Shown here one piece after another: positions 1 to 8,763 of a DNA stretch of 64,000 nt. Origin of the DNA: PALSA-1004 sp963829085. Its GTDB lineage: Bacteria; Pseudomonadota; Gammaproteobacteria; Burkholderiales; SG8-41. The position numbers and the translations under genes are program-made. A model generated the notes under the pieces. It ran no database searches. It had not been told where the DNA came from and saw only the letters and a list, made by a program, of their open reading frames with translations. How positions within the stretch are numbered: position 1 is the first letter of the stretch; each line of letters starts with the position of its first letter. The stretch spans positions 1 through 64,000 of the forward strand of contig CAWHHJ010000027.1 in NCBI GenBank assembly GCA_963829085.1. The letters are read 5' to 3'.

Positions 1-689
1 ATCACCATTGCTGCGATACCCGCCCCAACACAATAGAAACGGGCATCAATCCAGCGTCTGCGGAGATCGCACGCACGCTGGTCCACGCTTCGGCAGGTCT
101 TGAATCTGCTTCTATCAGACCGATGGAACTTTCTGGTCGTCCTGTACATACTTGGCGAAGACGAATGCTACGGCGCAAAAGTCCACTATCGTTTCCGGAG
201 TACATGCTACCCACGGCTGCGCAGCTACATCTTCAAGCGCATATTGTGAGTCTTTGTCGATATGAAACAGCCGGATATTTGGACGATCCGCTGTCTTAAT
301 TTCCTCTGCCGCATGGATCACTTTGCTGGTGGGAAATTCCATGTTTTGACTGACCCGATGCCACCCATATGTCACCCACCAAAATGTCTGAAAACGACAA
401 TGTGTTTGTGCCCTGTATTTGAAGAGTGAAAAGGGCCACCTGCCGCACCGAGAGGCAAGCTACTTCCCAGAGGCCATACGGATCCGCAACTGTCTTTCGA
501 GTTGCGCCACGAAATGTGACGGAGACTGCCTCGTCCGGATTCACCACCAACTCGGACCACCACAGGCTGATCCCGTTGGATGACCATGTGATCCGCGAAA
601 GGAGGGCAACTCTTTACTTCGGAAAATGCTGGGATTGTTGAGATAGTTCCGAGAAGTCCAAGAAGGGACAAGCTTGTCCATGCTTGCAA
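1..689 (-). pseudogene. Sialate O-acetylesterase-like gene, partial and frameshifted
   Basis: Fragments in several minus-strand frames join into the N-terminal part of an SGNH-type sialate 9-O-acetylesterase, which removes acetyl groups from sialic acids or other glycans. The start near 689 shows a hydrophobic leader followed by FADHMVIQRDQPVVV, then PDEAVSVTFRG, LVGDIWVASGQS (nucleophile Ser in the GQS motif), NMEFP, PNIRLFHIDKD, CTPETIVDF and PAEAWTS, all in the order expected of the family. At least three frame changes break it, near positions 560, 340 and 180. The 3' end lies beyond the left edge. It is the last visible gene of a leftward set with aldolase, isomerase and kinase genes. Family assignment is fairly firm; whether it is a true pseudogene or badly sequenced is open. 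Confidence 0.6.
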
Positions 690-981
690 AGAACCATGAA
701 TAGTCGACCGCCTGTAGTTTGTTTATCAGAGCCGGACAGCACCGGTTAGAAAAGCTCTCTGGACGCGGTCCGGAAGACCCTCCATCATAGAGGAAGACTG
801 GCCAAGTTATACGTGGAGTTTTGAATTCGAAAGTGCCTGAAATTTTCCGCAGGGAGTACGTCAGGACACGACGCGACCTTCCGCACTGCGGGTACAACCG
901 AATTTCGGCTTCGGTCTACGCAGGCGACTATTCGGCGCCATGCCTCTCCAATAAAATCCGCGATGGTTGAGCGAAGGGTTC
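690..981. other. Non-coding gap of about 290 bases
   Basis: No family-like protein is visible on either strand between the aldolase end and the esterase start. A hairpin-capable inverted repeat, ggttgag at 965-971 and ctcaacc at 981-987, overlaps the probable aldolase stop codon. It has no T-run, so it is not a convincing terminator. Confidence 0.35.
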
Positions 982-1858
982 TCAACCAACGAAGTCGATC
1001 TCGCGCTGGGAAGGCCGCTTGGTCAGCGAGACGCCGTTCAAAGCAGCTTTCACCATGTCGGCAACTGGCTCTTCGTCCTCGTCGTTGGCAAACGAGCGTC
1101 AGGCAATCCGAGGGCTTCTTGATGGCTAACAGATCGGGGCGATCTTGTCTGGCGGAATTTCATTCAGAGGCGCTTCAGCTGCGATGCTATTATTACTGTT
1201 CTGCAAAGACGCGTCAATGACCTCTGTATACCATTCCGCATGTGTAACTGTATCCGCCCAGCAGACGATGCCATGGTTGGCAAGCAGGATCGTGTTGTGG
1301 TGTTTGACGAAGGGCAATACCGTTTTCGCGAATGCCGTGGTGCCGGGGGTTTCGTAAGGAGAAATGGCTACTGGTCCGATGAATACTTCCTGCTCGGGAA
1401 TCAGGTTGCCAGGTGGCACTAACGCCTGCAACTGCATGGGCTGTTGCATAGGGAGGATGACAGTGGATGATCGCCGTGGGACGCGGCACTGCCTTGTAGA
1501 TTGCAGACCAGGCGTATTTCGCTGGTGTGGGGCGGTCACCACAAATACGATTATTTTCGGAATATCTACAAGCGAAAGATCTTCAACTCGTAAATCACCT
1601 TTGCTGCACAACGTGGGCGAGGAGATCACATACTCCGAGGAAAGGCGGGCTGACATCGCCGCTGTTTCCATCGACATACTGCCGAGCCCATAGTTTGCGG
1701 CCCGCATCAATAATTTCGTGCTTGATTGCAAGTGCCTGGGGGGAATGGAACAGTTCCTTCGCCTCTTCGAGGCTCAGGTTTCCGGCATTGGCCTGCAGAC
1801 ACTCCGTTACGGCGCGGAGCACTAGACCGCGCACCTGCTCATTGCTGATACGGTTCAT
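982..1858 (-). pseudogene. Class II aldolase/adducin-family gene, frameshifted
   Basis: Likely a class II (zinc) aldolase that cleaves a deoxyhexulose 1-phosphate, L-fuculose or L-rhamnulose type, to dihydroxyacetone phosphate and lactaldehyde. Reading from the start near 1858 (an alternative start is 1897), the pieces are NEQVRGLVLRAVTECLQA, IKHEIIDAGRKLWARQYVDG, SSEYVISSPTLCSKGDLRVE, then in another frame VFIGPVAISPYETPGTTAF and ILLANHGIVCWADTVTHAEW, where NHG is the typical metal-site region. A third frame gives a tail ending SQREIDFVG and a stop at 982. At least three frame changes occur. It follows the isomerase gene on the same strand with a gap of about 65 bases, which fits a deoxyhexose catabolic operon. 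The exact substrate cannot be told from sequence alone. Confidence 0.6.
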
Positions 1859-1923
1859 TCTTCCGGTCACTCTCTCAGATACGAAACTATTTCCCATTGT
1901 AATTGCATCACCCTGTGCGCGCT

Positions 1924-3625
1924 CTACTTCATCAGATCACATTCGGCCTGGGGCAACCTGATCCTCAATTCCCGCAGCGGTGCACCAGAATACCCATTTC
2001 TGTCATCATAGCGGCTTTTGCGTCGAGGGCCTTGTCCGCCAATTCTGGCGTAGGCGCATAGGCGACATTCACGTGATTGGCGCGATGTCGCGCCATAAAC
2101 TGGATGCCGTGTAATGCCGTGCAACACCGCGTTCATGATCGGCCATTGGGTCGTGGCTTCGCTCCACCGGCGCTGCGTTTCCGCCGCCGGTAGATCGATA
2201 GCCGTGGCACGGCCGATGTCCGCATGTAGTTGATCCCCTTCAACAAAGACCCTGCTCCAGACTACGGCACCGGGCTTCGAAACACCCTTCAGGGTTCCCC
2301 CGCCCAGGCGGAAATACATGGCGGGTTGACGCTCGCTGACGGCTTTCGCATACCCTCCCTGCAAATGCGAAGCGGGTACTGCTCCGGAAATCTGGAAGAG
2401 CCAGACGAACTCATCCACAGCCTGCCCATCCGTCGTTAACCCTTCGTAATGTTCACCCCAGCGCACATCGTGCAGGGTGGTTGCTGGATCGAGCTGAAGT
2501 GGTTTCCAGCAACGATTGGTCACCAGCGCATCCAGACCGGCGCACTCGTCGACTTCATTGAAGTGCGGAAGCGGACCGCCGGGATACAACTCTTTACCGG
2601 AACCATCGCGGACTGGAGGCCGGTCGGCATTGTTGAGCAGACCTTCGACCAGGTCGGAGGCCGGCACCATGTCCTTGAGGCCCTGCTGATACTGAATGCC
2701 GATCGCATCGCAGCCGAACTCATCGGCGATCTGCAAAGCAGCGATGTACATCTTGCACTGCTCGTGGATCTGCCGGTCAGTCAGCGTCGGTCTTCGGATC
2801 CTGGCCGGTGTCGAAGCGCATGCCCTTCGCATCCAGCCACTGTCCGGACCGCGCTCGCTTCGTCGTCGCTAATAAGGCGCATTCGGGCAACCAACGCAGA
2901 CTGGCTGAGTCGTTCCTTGAAGACACCCAGAGGATTCAGGAGCTCGTCGTCGATGATGGCGTTGTACATGCCCATGCAACCTTCATCGAAGACGCCGAGG
3001 ATAGCCTTGCGCTCGAGAAGTTTCGCGGCAAGCTCCTCGCCGGTGCTTTTCGCAGCATGCCGGGAGCGCGTTGGTATCGAGATCGCGCGACATGGGACAT
3101 GTCATGGGTCACACTTCCCTGCCGGATCCATTCCTTGAGCCGAGTGAGGAAGATAAGCGATCCTTGAAGTCCTTGCTCCAAAGGTGCTGAAGGGAACACC
3201 CGCTTTGACCAGAGAACCGTTGAGATTGAGAAGGCCGACGAGGCCCGGCCACTGGCCTGACCAATTCGCGACGGTCAGGATGGGACCGCGATGGCTACGC
3301 ATCCCGGGAAGCACATGATGCGCTGTACTGCCAGGCTGCCGTGGCGAAGACAAGACTAGCTGCAGGATCAATGCCTGCGAAGACATCCATGCCCATGCGC
3401 TGGTTCGAGATAAATCCGTGGCCCTTCGCCGCATCGAAGGGAACGCGCGCTCGACTTGATACCCTCGTCGCGAAACGCCTGAGTCAGTCTGCGCTCCACG
3501 TCCTCCTGGGCGGGCCAACAGACCTGATTGGCTGACAGTCGCAGGTCGCCGCTGGTGATGAGATAAATTTCATCGGCGGCTAGGGACTGAAGGGCTTCAA
3601 GGACCGGCACTGCATATAAGGACAT
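1924..3625 (-). pseudogene. L-fucose/L-rhamnose isomerase-like gene, frameshifted
   Basis: Probably a ketol isomerase that converts an aldo-deoxyhexose to its ketose, the first step before the kinase. The start at 3625 is supported by an AGGAG on the minus strand at 3635-3639. The N-terminus reads MSLYAVPVLEALQSLAADEI, then GPILTVANWSGQWPGLVGLL. The long intact C-terminal part, about 2832 to 1924, holds YIAALQIADEFGCDAIGIQY, LPHFNEVDECAGLDALV and FRLGGGTLKGVSKPGAVVW, matching the fucose-isomerase fold family as I remember it. Frame changes near 3450, 3150 and 2850 break the middle. About 567 codons overall is near the usual length. It sits between the kinase and aldolase genes on the same strand. 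Confidence 0.6.
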
Positions 3626-3756
3626 GATGGAATTCTCCTGGCTCACTGACATAAGTAAATCGATAATTTCGGCGCCTTGAATTCTAGACCATCGGGGTGC
3701 TCCAAGCCTCCCGAAATCGCGCAGTCGCCGCAATCCAAGGCTACATCTCCGAGGAG

Positions 3757-5183
3757 TTATAAGCGCTCGCAGGTTACGGAACGGCCAATGGCCTCGCGAC
3801 CGGCTTTCACGTCCTTGATCAGTCCGGTGGCAACCGCCTGCATCATCACGTTGCCCAAGGCCGAAGCTTCGACTGGCCCGGCAATCACGTCGCATTCGCA
3901 GGCATCGGCGGTCCATTGGCAGAGAAGCCGATTCTGACTTCCACCGCCGACTACGCGAATCGTGTCGAGGCGCTTTCCGGTAATGCTCCGCAGCTGTTCG
4001 AGCACAATTCGGTACTTCGCCCGCAGAGGCTTTCAAGACAAGTGCGCGCAAGTTGCCCGACAGACTCTGGCGAAAAAACCTTCGAGGTTCCCGGCAATAA
4101 TTTTGGATAGCCTCCACCATGTTCAGGGGCGCGCGGAATGTCGGATCGTCAGGGTCGATCAGGGAGCGCATTGGCTTCAGCGGATTCAGCAAGCCGCATG
4201 ACCTGGCTGGGTTCAGAGTGGCCGTTGCTGCTCCATTGGCGATGGCACTCCTGCAGGAGCCAAAGGCCCGTAACGTCTTCAGAAGACGGATCGTACCGGC
4301 CACTCCGCCTTCGTTTGTGTAGTTGAGTTTGAACGCCTCGTTTGAGGTCACCGTGGATGGTTGACCTCAACTCCCATCAGGCTCCAAGTTCCACTGCTCA
4401 AATAGACGCTCTCGGCATCGAGATTCGGGATTCCCGCAACCGCACTCCCGGTATCGTGCGTGGCTCCGCGATCACCGGAAAAGTCGACGAAAATCCGGCA
4501 GCACGGCAATTTGCGGACGAACCTGCCCGAGAATGGTGCCCGGTTGCACAATCCGCGGAAGAATGCGGGTTGGGATCTGCAGACTGTCGAGGAGGGTGCG
4601 AGCCCAGTCTCCAGCTTCAGACGAGTACATTTGCGAAGTCGTCGCGTTGGTATATTCGACTGCGACTTCTCCGCTAAGAAAATAATGGAAGAGATCGGGA
4701 ATCATCAGCAGAGTTTTAGCCGAAACTGAGTTGCTCGCTCTAGACAGAACCATACTGAAGATCTGAAAAATCGTGTTGAAGTCTAACGTTTGAATGGCAG
4801 TCTGCTGATAAATTTCGCGCGGCGGAAACTTTCTGCGTCACGACTTCCGCGATTCCGTCTTGCGAGAGTCGCGGTACTGAAACGGATTGCCAATCCAGTG
4901 AGCCGTCGCTGTCCAGCAGGCCGAAATCCACGCCCAGGAATCCACGCTGATGCCTGCAGGCAATTCCGTATGATGAGTGCAGTATTTCGTCAGCGCGTCG
5001 CAAATCTCCGACCAGAGGCGCAGTACATCCCAATGCATATGGCCAAGAAGTGTGACACCACCGTTTGAGAAGCGGTGCAGTTCTTCGAGCGAAAGTTTGT
5101 TGCCATCCCAGTGTCCAACAACCACGCGACCGCTGGAAGCCCCGAGGTCAACTGCAAGAAAATTGGAGATGGTACTCGATCAT
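3757..5183 (-). pseudogene. Rhamnulokinase-like (FGGY family) gene, frameshifted
   Basis: An FGGY carbohydrate kinase that would phosphorylate the ketose made by the neighbouring isomerase. The N-terminal piece contains DLGASSGRVVVGHWDGNKL, the phosphate-binding region of this family, followed by ELHRFSNGGVTLLGHMHWD and, in other frames, VDFGLLDSDGSLDWQS. Middle pieces include DLFHYFLSGEVAVEYTNATT and VYLSSGTWSLMGVEV. The C-terminal piece has IRVVGGGSQNRLLCQWTADA and VIAGPVEASALGNVMMQAVA, the adenosine-binding end typical of RhaB. I count at least four frame changes. The start is taken as the ATG at 5183; the reading frame there also needs a one-base correction. It leads the leftward gene set. 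Confidence 0.6.
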
Positions 5184-5410
5184 TCCCACCACACGAACGC
5201 GCAGAAATATATTTCGTTGGACGGCATTTTCATCGGTGCCCGACCTCTCGCCAATGGTAAAGGGAAAACGTTCGCCTGTGGAGAATCGGAAAAATACTTT
5301 TCTCGAGTAGAGTCCGCCGTAACTCTTTGCCGCGATGCAGTATCTCGCGGGGGTGGGTCAGCCATAGCTCTACCCCACACTTATATGGCAGACTTGGACA
5401 GTAGTGAGGC
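5184..5410. promoter_or_regulatory. Divergent intergenic region between kinase and dehydrogenase genes
   Basis: About 225 bases separate the leftward kinase-like gene and the rightward dehydrogenase, so promoters for both should lie here. I see no clear -35/-10 pair or operator and no recognisable protein. Confidence 0.3.
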
Positions 5411-6450
5411 ATGAAAATGAAGTCGCTCCTGCTATCCGCTTATAAGCAATTGGAAATTTCAGATGGCCCCCAACCCGACGCAGGGTGCGGGCGAAGTTTT
5501 AGTACGAGTGGCTGCTTGCGGCATCTGCGGCAGCGATGTTCATGGTTACGACGGCTCGTCCGGCGAGTGGTACCCCTCCCATTGTGATGGGACATGAGGC
5601 AGCGGGCACAATCGCAGCCGTAGGTGATGGCGTTCGCGATTATGTGGTTGGCGACAGGGTAACGTTTGACTCCACGATTTATTGCGGCAAGTGCCAATAT
5701 TGTTTGCGGGGACAAGCGAACCTTTGTGACAATCGGCAGGTCCTTGGTGTTTCAACTGAGGAACATCGGCGAGCTGGTGCATTTGCGGAATTCGTTCTCG
5801 TTCCTGAGCGCATTTTGTATCGACTGCCGGACAACCTGTCGTTTACCGAAGCATCGATGCTTGAAGCGGTGGCGGTTGCCCTCCACTGAGCCGCGTTGTC
5901 CCTTACTGAAACGCAGGACACGTCCCTTGTAATTGGCGCCGGGATGATTGGTGCGCTGACGTTGAAGCCATGCGGGCGGAAGGCATTCAAGAAGATTTTC
6001 GTCGCAGATGTCGATCCATCGCGCCTGAAGCTTGCCGAAGAGCTTGGAGCGGATGTAACCATACCGTTTTCGGGCAAGGAACTAGTAGCGGAAGATCTTG
6101 CGTTTGACCAATGGGCAAGGGGTCGACGCAGCAGTCGAGGCCGTGGGCCGGGACGTGACCATCCGGGCGGCGATTGGCGCCGTTCGCAAAGGAGGAACGG
6201 TTACGCTGGTGGGCAATATTACTCCAGAGGTGACAATTCCATTGCAGGTGGTGGTTTCGCGTCGATCCGTCTGCAAGGCTCGGCGGCCTCTGCAGGAGAA
6301 TATCCACGCGCAATCGAACTCCTTCTTCGCGGCGCCATCCTCGTAAAGCCGCTGATCACCGCGGTGGCTCCGCTCGAAGATGGCCCCCGCTGGTTTGAGC
6401 GTCTGTATGCACATGAACCAAACCTGATGAAAGTTGTGCTTACACCTTAG
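5411..6450 (+). pseudogene. Zinc-dependent alcohol/polyol dehydrogenase, frameshifted
   Basis: A medium-chain dehydrogenase of the GroES-like zinc type. The start ATG at 5411 gives MKMKSLLLSAYKQLEIS; after a frame change come GEVLVRVAACGICGSDVHG (catalytic zinc cysteine), IVMGHEAAGTIAAVGDGVR and the structural-zinc loop with CGKCQYC and LCDNR. The nucleotide-binding region follows as VIGAGMIGALTLK, then after another shift GQGVDAAVEAVGRDVTIRAA and GGTVTLVGNI. The intact C-terminal stretch ends in HEPNLMKVVLTP at a TAG. About 346 codons overall is the usual length. Frame changes lie near 5460, 5575, 5890, 6115 and 6270. It may oxidise lactaldehyde or a sugar in the same pathway, which is inference from position only. 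Confidence 0.65.
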
Positions 6451-6467
6451 TAGTCGCAGAAGGTAGT

Positions 6468-7580
6468 ATGGCAGTCGATAACACAGAAAGAGGATCCAGG
6501 CCAAATGCACCAATCTTGTCGTTTTGCGAGCTTTTGTTTCAGAACTTTGCTTCGATAGCAGCCGTTCTTCTGCTGGCTGGGGCCGCCAATTCCGCTGTAG
6601 CTGCTGCTTCGCGAGATGGTCTGCAGGTCTATTTCATCGACGTTGAGGGCGGCCAGGCGACGCTGTTCGTGACACCCGCGGGCGAATCGCTTTTGATCGA
6701 ATACCAGATAGCCAAATCAATGGGCGCGACGCAGACCGCATCGTAAAAGCCGTGAAACTGGCTGGATTGGTCAAGCTGGATTACGTGCTGATTACTCACT
6801 ATCACGACGGCCACGTAGGTGGGGTGCCACAGCTCGTCGCCGATTCCAGGAGTTGTGACATTTATCGATCATGGTCCCAACCGGGAAACCGCGGACGCAA
6901 ACGTTCCCGCGAGCTGGGATGAATCGCCAGAAAGTTCTTGGCGGGCAGGTGAAGGACGGCGACTCTCGAACCGGGAGCCGCTCCCTCAAAGGTCTCGACG
7001 CAACGGTGATCGGCGCGGATGGCGCTCTCGTTCGGCCAGCCTGTGAACCGGCGGAGGCGCTGCGAACGAGCGAGTGTGCCACCGACAGCTCGAAGTCCGC
7101 AGCTGATGCAACTGAGGATTCCGACGCTCTTGGGCGTCCTGTTCACGTTTGGCAAGCTGACCCTGCTTGATTCGGCGACCTTACGTCGGACAAGGAACAA
7201 GAGCTGATGTGCCCCGTCAACGACTGGGCGAGTGGATGTGTTTATTCGTGGCGTATCAGCTGCGTACCGAGCAGCAGTCCTTTCGCTGGTGGATGCTGTC
7301 GCGCCTCGCGTTGCAATTATGGATAACGGCGAAAAGAAGGGTGGCTCTCCAATTGTGATTGACACGATCCAGGCGACACCAGGATTATCGAACACGCTGG
7401 GCAGCTGCACTCTTCCGACGAGGGTGGCGGCGGCATAACACCATGCGCGCTCATCGCGAATCTGCGCCGGTCCAGACGCAGGAAATTATATAAAGTTAAC
7501 GGGCAATCGGGGTCGGCAGCATGGACGTGTTCAATTCGCGGACACCAGGCGTCATGAATTACGGTCCTGGGAAGATAGCA
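6468..7580 (+). pseudogene. Metallo-beta-lactamase-fold hydrolase (ComEC-like domain), frameshifted
   Basis: A secreted or periplasmic MBL-fold protein. It opens with a hydrophobic segment rich in Ala/Leu (about residues 25-45), then LQVYFIDVEGGQATLFVTPA. After a shift comes the metal-binding motif as LDYVLITHYHDGHVGG (canonical HxHxDH is THYHDGH here), and VTFIDHGPNRET. Later frames show VDVFIRGVSAAYRAAV and VAIMDNGEKKGGSPIVIDT, and finally GNYIKL and VFNSRTPGVMNYGPGK near 7555-7580, the usual end of this type. Several frame changes, and a missing Asp after THYH, make the reading unsafe. Function is unknown; proteins of this type are common in soil Acidobacteria and relatives, from memory. 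Confidence 0.5.
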
Positions 7581-7588
7581 TTCTTCCC
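7569..7588. repeat. Short inverted repeat at a probable sequence join
   Basis: gggaaga (7569-7575) and tcttccc (7582-7588) form a 7-bp stem with a 6-base loop. It lies where recognisable hydrolase coding ends and GC-rich unrelated sequence begins, with no T-run. It could be a chance hairpin, a weak terminator or a trace of how two pieces were joined. Confidence 0.35.
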
Positions 7589-7639
7589 GGACCCAGCGAT
7601 AGGTTCGGGATTGGCACTATCCGACCTACCGGAAGCGTA

Positions 7640-7944
7640 AACCATCACGCCGATCAGCAGGAAGCGCCGACCTGCGCCGCCTGGCGTGCTGAGCGCCGGC
7701 GGCCCGGCGCATCCGTGATCATCCGTCGACACGGCAGCTGGAGCGCCGCACTCGCTGTAGCCGGCGCGGAATCCAGCTCGGCGGGCGTGACGCCGGATTC
7801 TGATCGGCGCTATCGAGGTTCGGAGTTGGGCCCGGGGCCGCTCGGAAGCCGAGCTGCTCAGGCTCCTGGCGCTCCTAGTCGACGGTGATGACGAAAGTAC
7901 GATTCGCCTCTCGCGCGACCCCCCGGCCGTTGAGATCGTGGACG
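7640..7944. other. Unassigned GC-rich stretch
   Basis: No protein family is recognisable on either strand. The long minus-strand open frame spanning 7559-8680 is rich in Arg, Pro, Ser and His with no domain-like pattern, typical of an antisense frame opposite a high-GC gene, so it is not called. Confidence 0.3.
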
Positions 7945-8634
7945 ATGCCCGACGATTTCCTGGTTGATGGGATTGCTGGCTGGCTGTGAGGTTCCCGGCG
8001 ACTTGTTGGAGCGATGGATCGGGTTGCACGGTCGCTCGATGGTGATCGAGTGGATGGCGGACGCGCGGGCACGTGCGGTGTCGTGCGCGGACCGCTGGGA
8101 CCTCGCCGTCGATGGCTTCCTGCCAGGAGCTCGCTGAGTTGTGTGCTGGCGTGCCGCCGGAGTGATGGCTCCGATGCGGTGTTGAAGCTGATAGCGCCGT
8201 GGGCAGGTGGGCTGCCGTTGCTGAGGCGCGAGCGCTGTTGGCGTGGGGTGGCCGGGGGGTGGTATGCTTTGCTCGAGCACACGGTCGGATAGCGGTGCCT
8301 GTTGCTTCGCTCCGCGCGTCCTGGGCAATCGTTCGCGCCGTCGGGCGATGACGCGGCGGACTGCGTGCTGGTGGCGCGGACGTTCGATGCCTTGGCTTCG
8401 GCGCCGCTCGTCGGGGACTTACCGGTTCTTGGCGTTGCGCTGGACGGCCGTTTCGAGCGCGCGTGGGCGATGGCGCGAGCTCGTCGGTCGTTGGTTTCGA
8501 ATGAGGTGCTGCGGAGTGCCGAGCGGAGGGCTCAGGCGTTGGCGTTGTCAGGGCCCGGCGAGGTCGCCGTGCATGGAGATGCGCAGAATAAGAATTTGCT
8601 CGTCGATGGAGGCCACCACGGGGTGGTGTTGGTT
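7945..8634 (+). pseudogene. Aminoglycoside-phosphotransferase-like fragment, frameshifted
   Basis: Pieces in three plus-strand frames resemble an antibiotic kinase of the APH family, nearest to the streptomycin 6-kinase type. Seen in order: MPDDFLVDGIAG, RWDLAVDGFLPG, LSCVLACRRSDGSDAVLKLI (Lys expected to bind ATP), LPVLGVALDGRFERA, and the catalytic-loop motif VHGDAQNKNLLVDGG with the HGDxxxxN pattern. The C-terminal part after that motif is missing: sequence switches abruptly to priA-like coding. GC content is visibly higher than in the rest of the window and the style of the protein is actinobacterial. Frame changes near 8105, 8235 and 8480. It is unlikely to make a working enzyme as written. 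Confidence 0.5.
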
Positions 8635-8763
8635 CAAACGTTCCACCGCGAAGCGGGAGGTATTTGAGACACTGCGCCATGCCTCGTCTTCATTATCGGC
8701 ATCGAGCTTGCGGGCCGTTTCGAACCGTGCGCCGGCAGCGCTCAAGGCGCTCGAAGAGAAGGT

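Noticed and set aside
7559..8680. 373-codon open frame on the minus strand
   Set aside because: Arg/Pro/Ser/His-rich with no domain pattern; it is antisense to the GC-rich APH-like fragment and crosses the join with priA.
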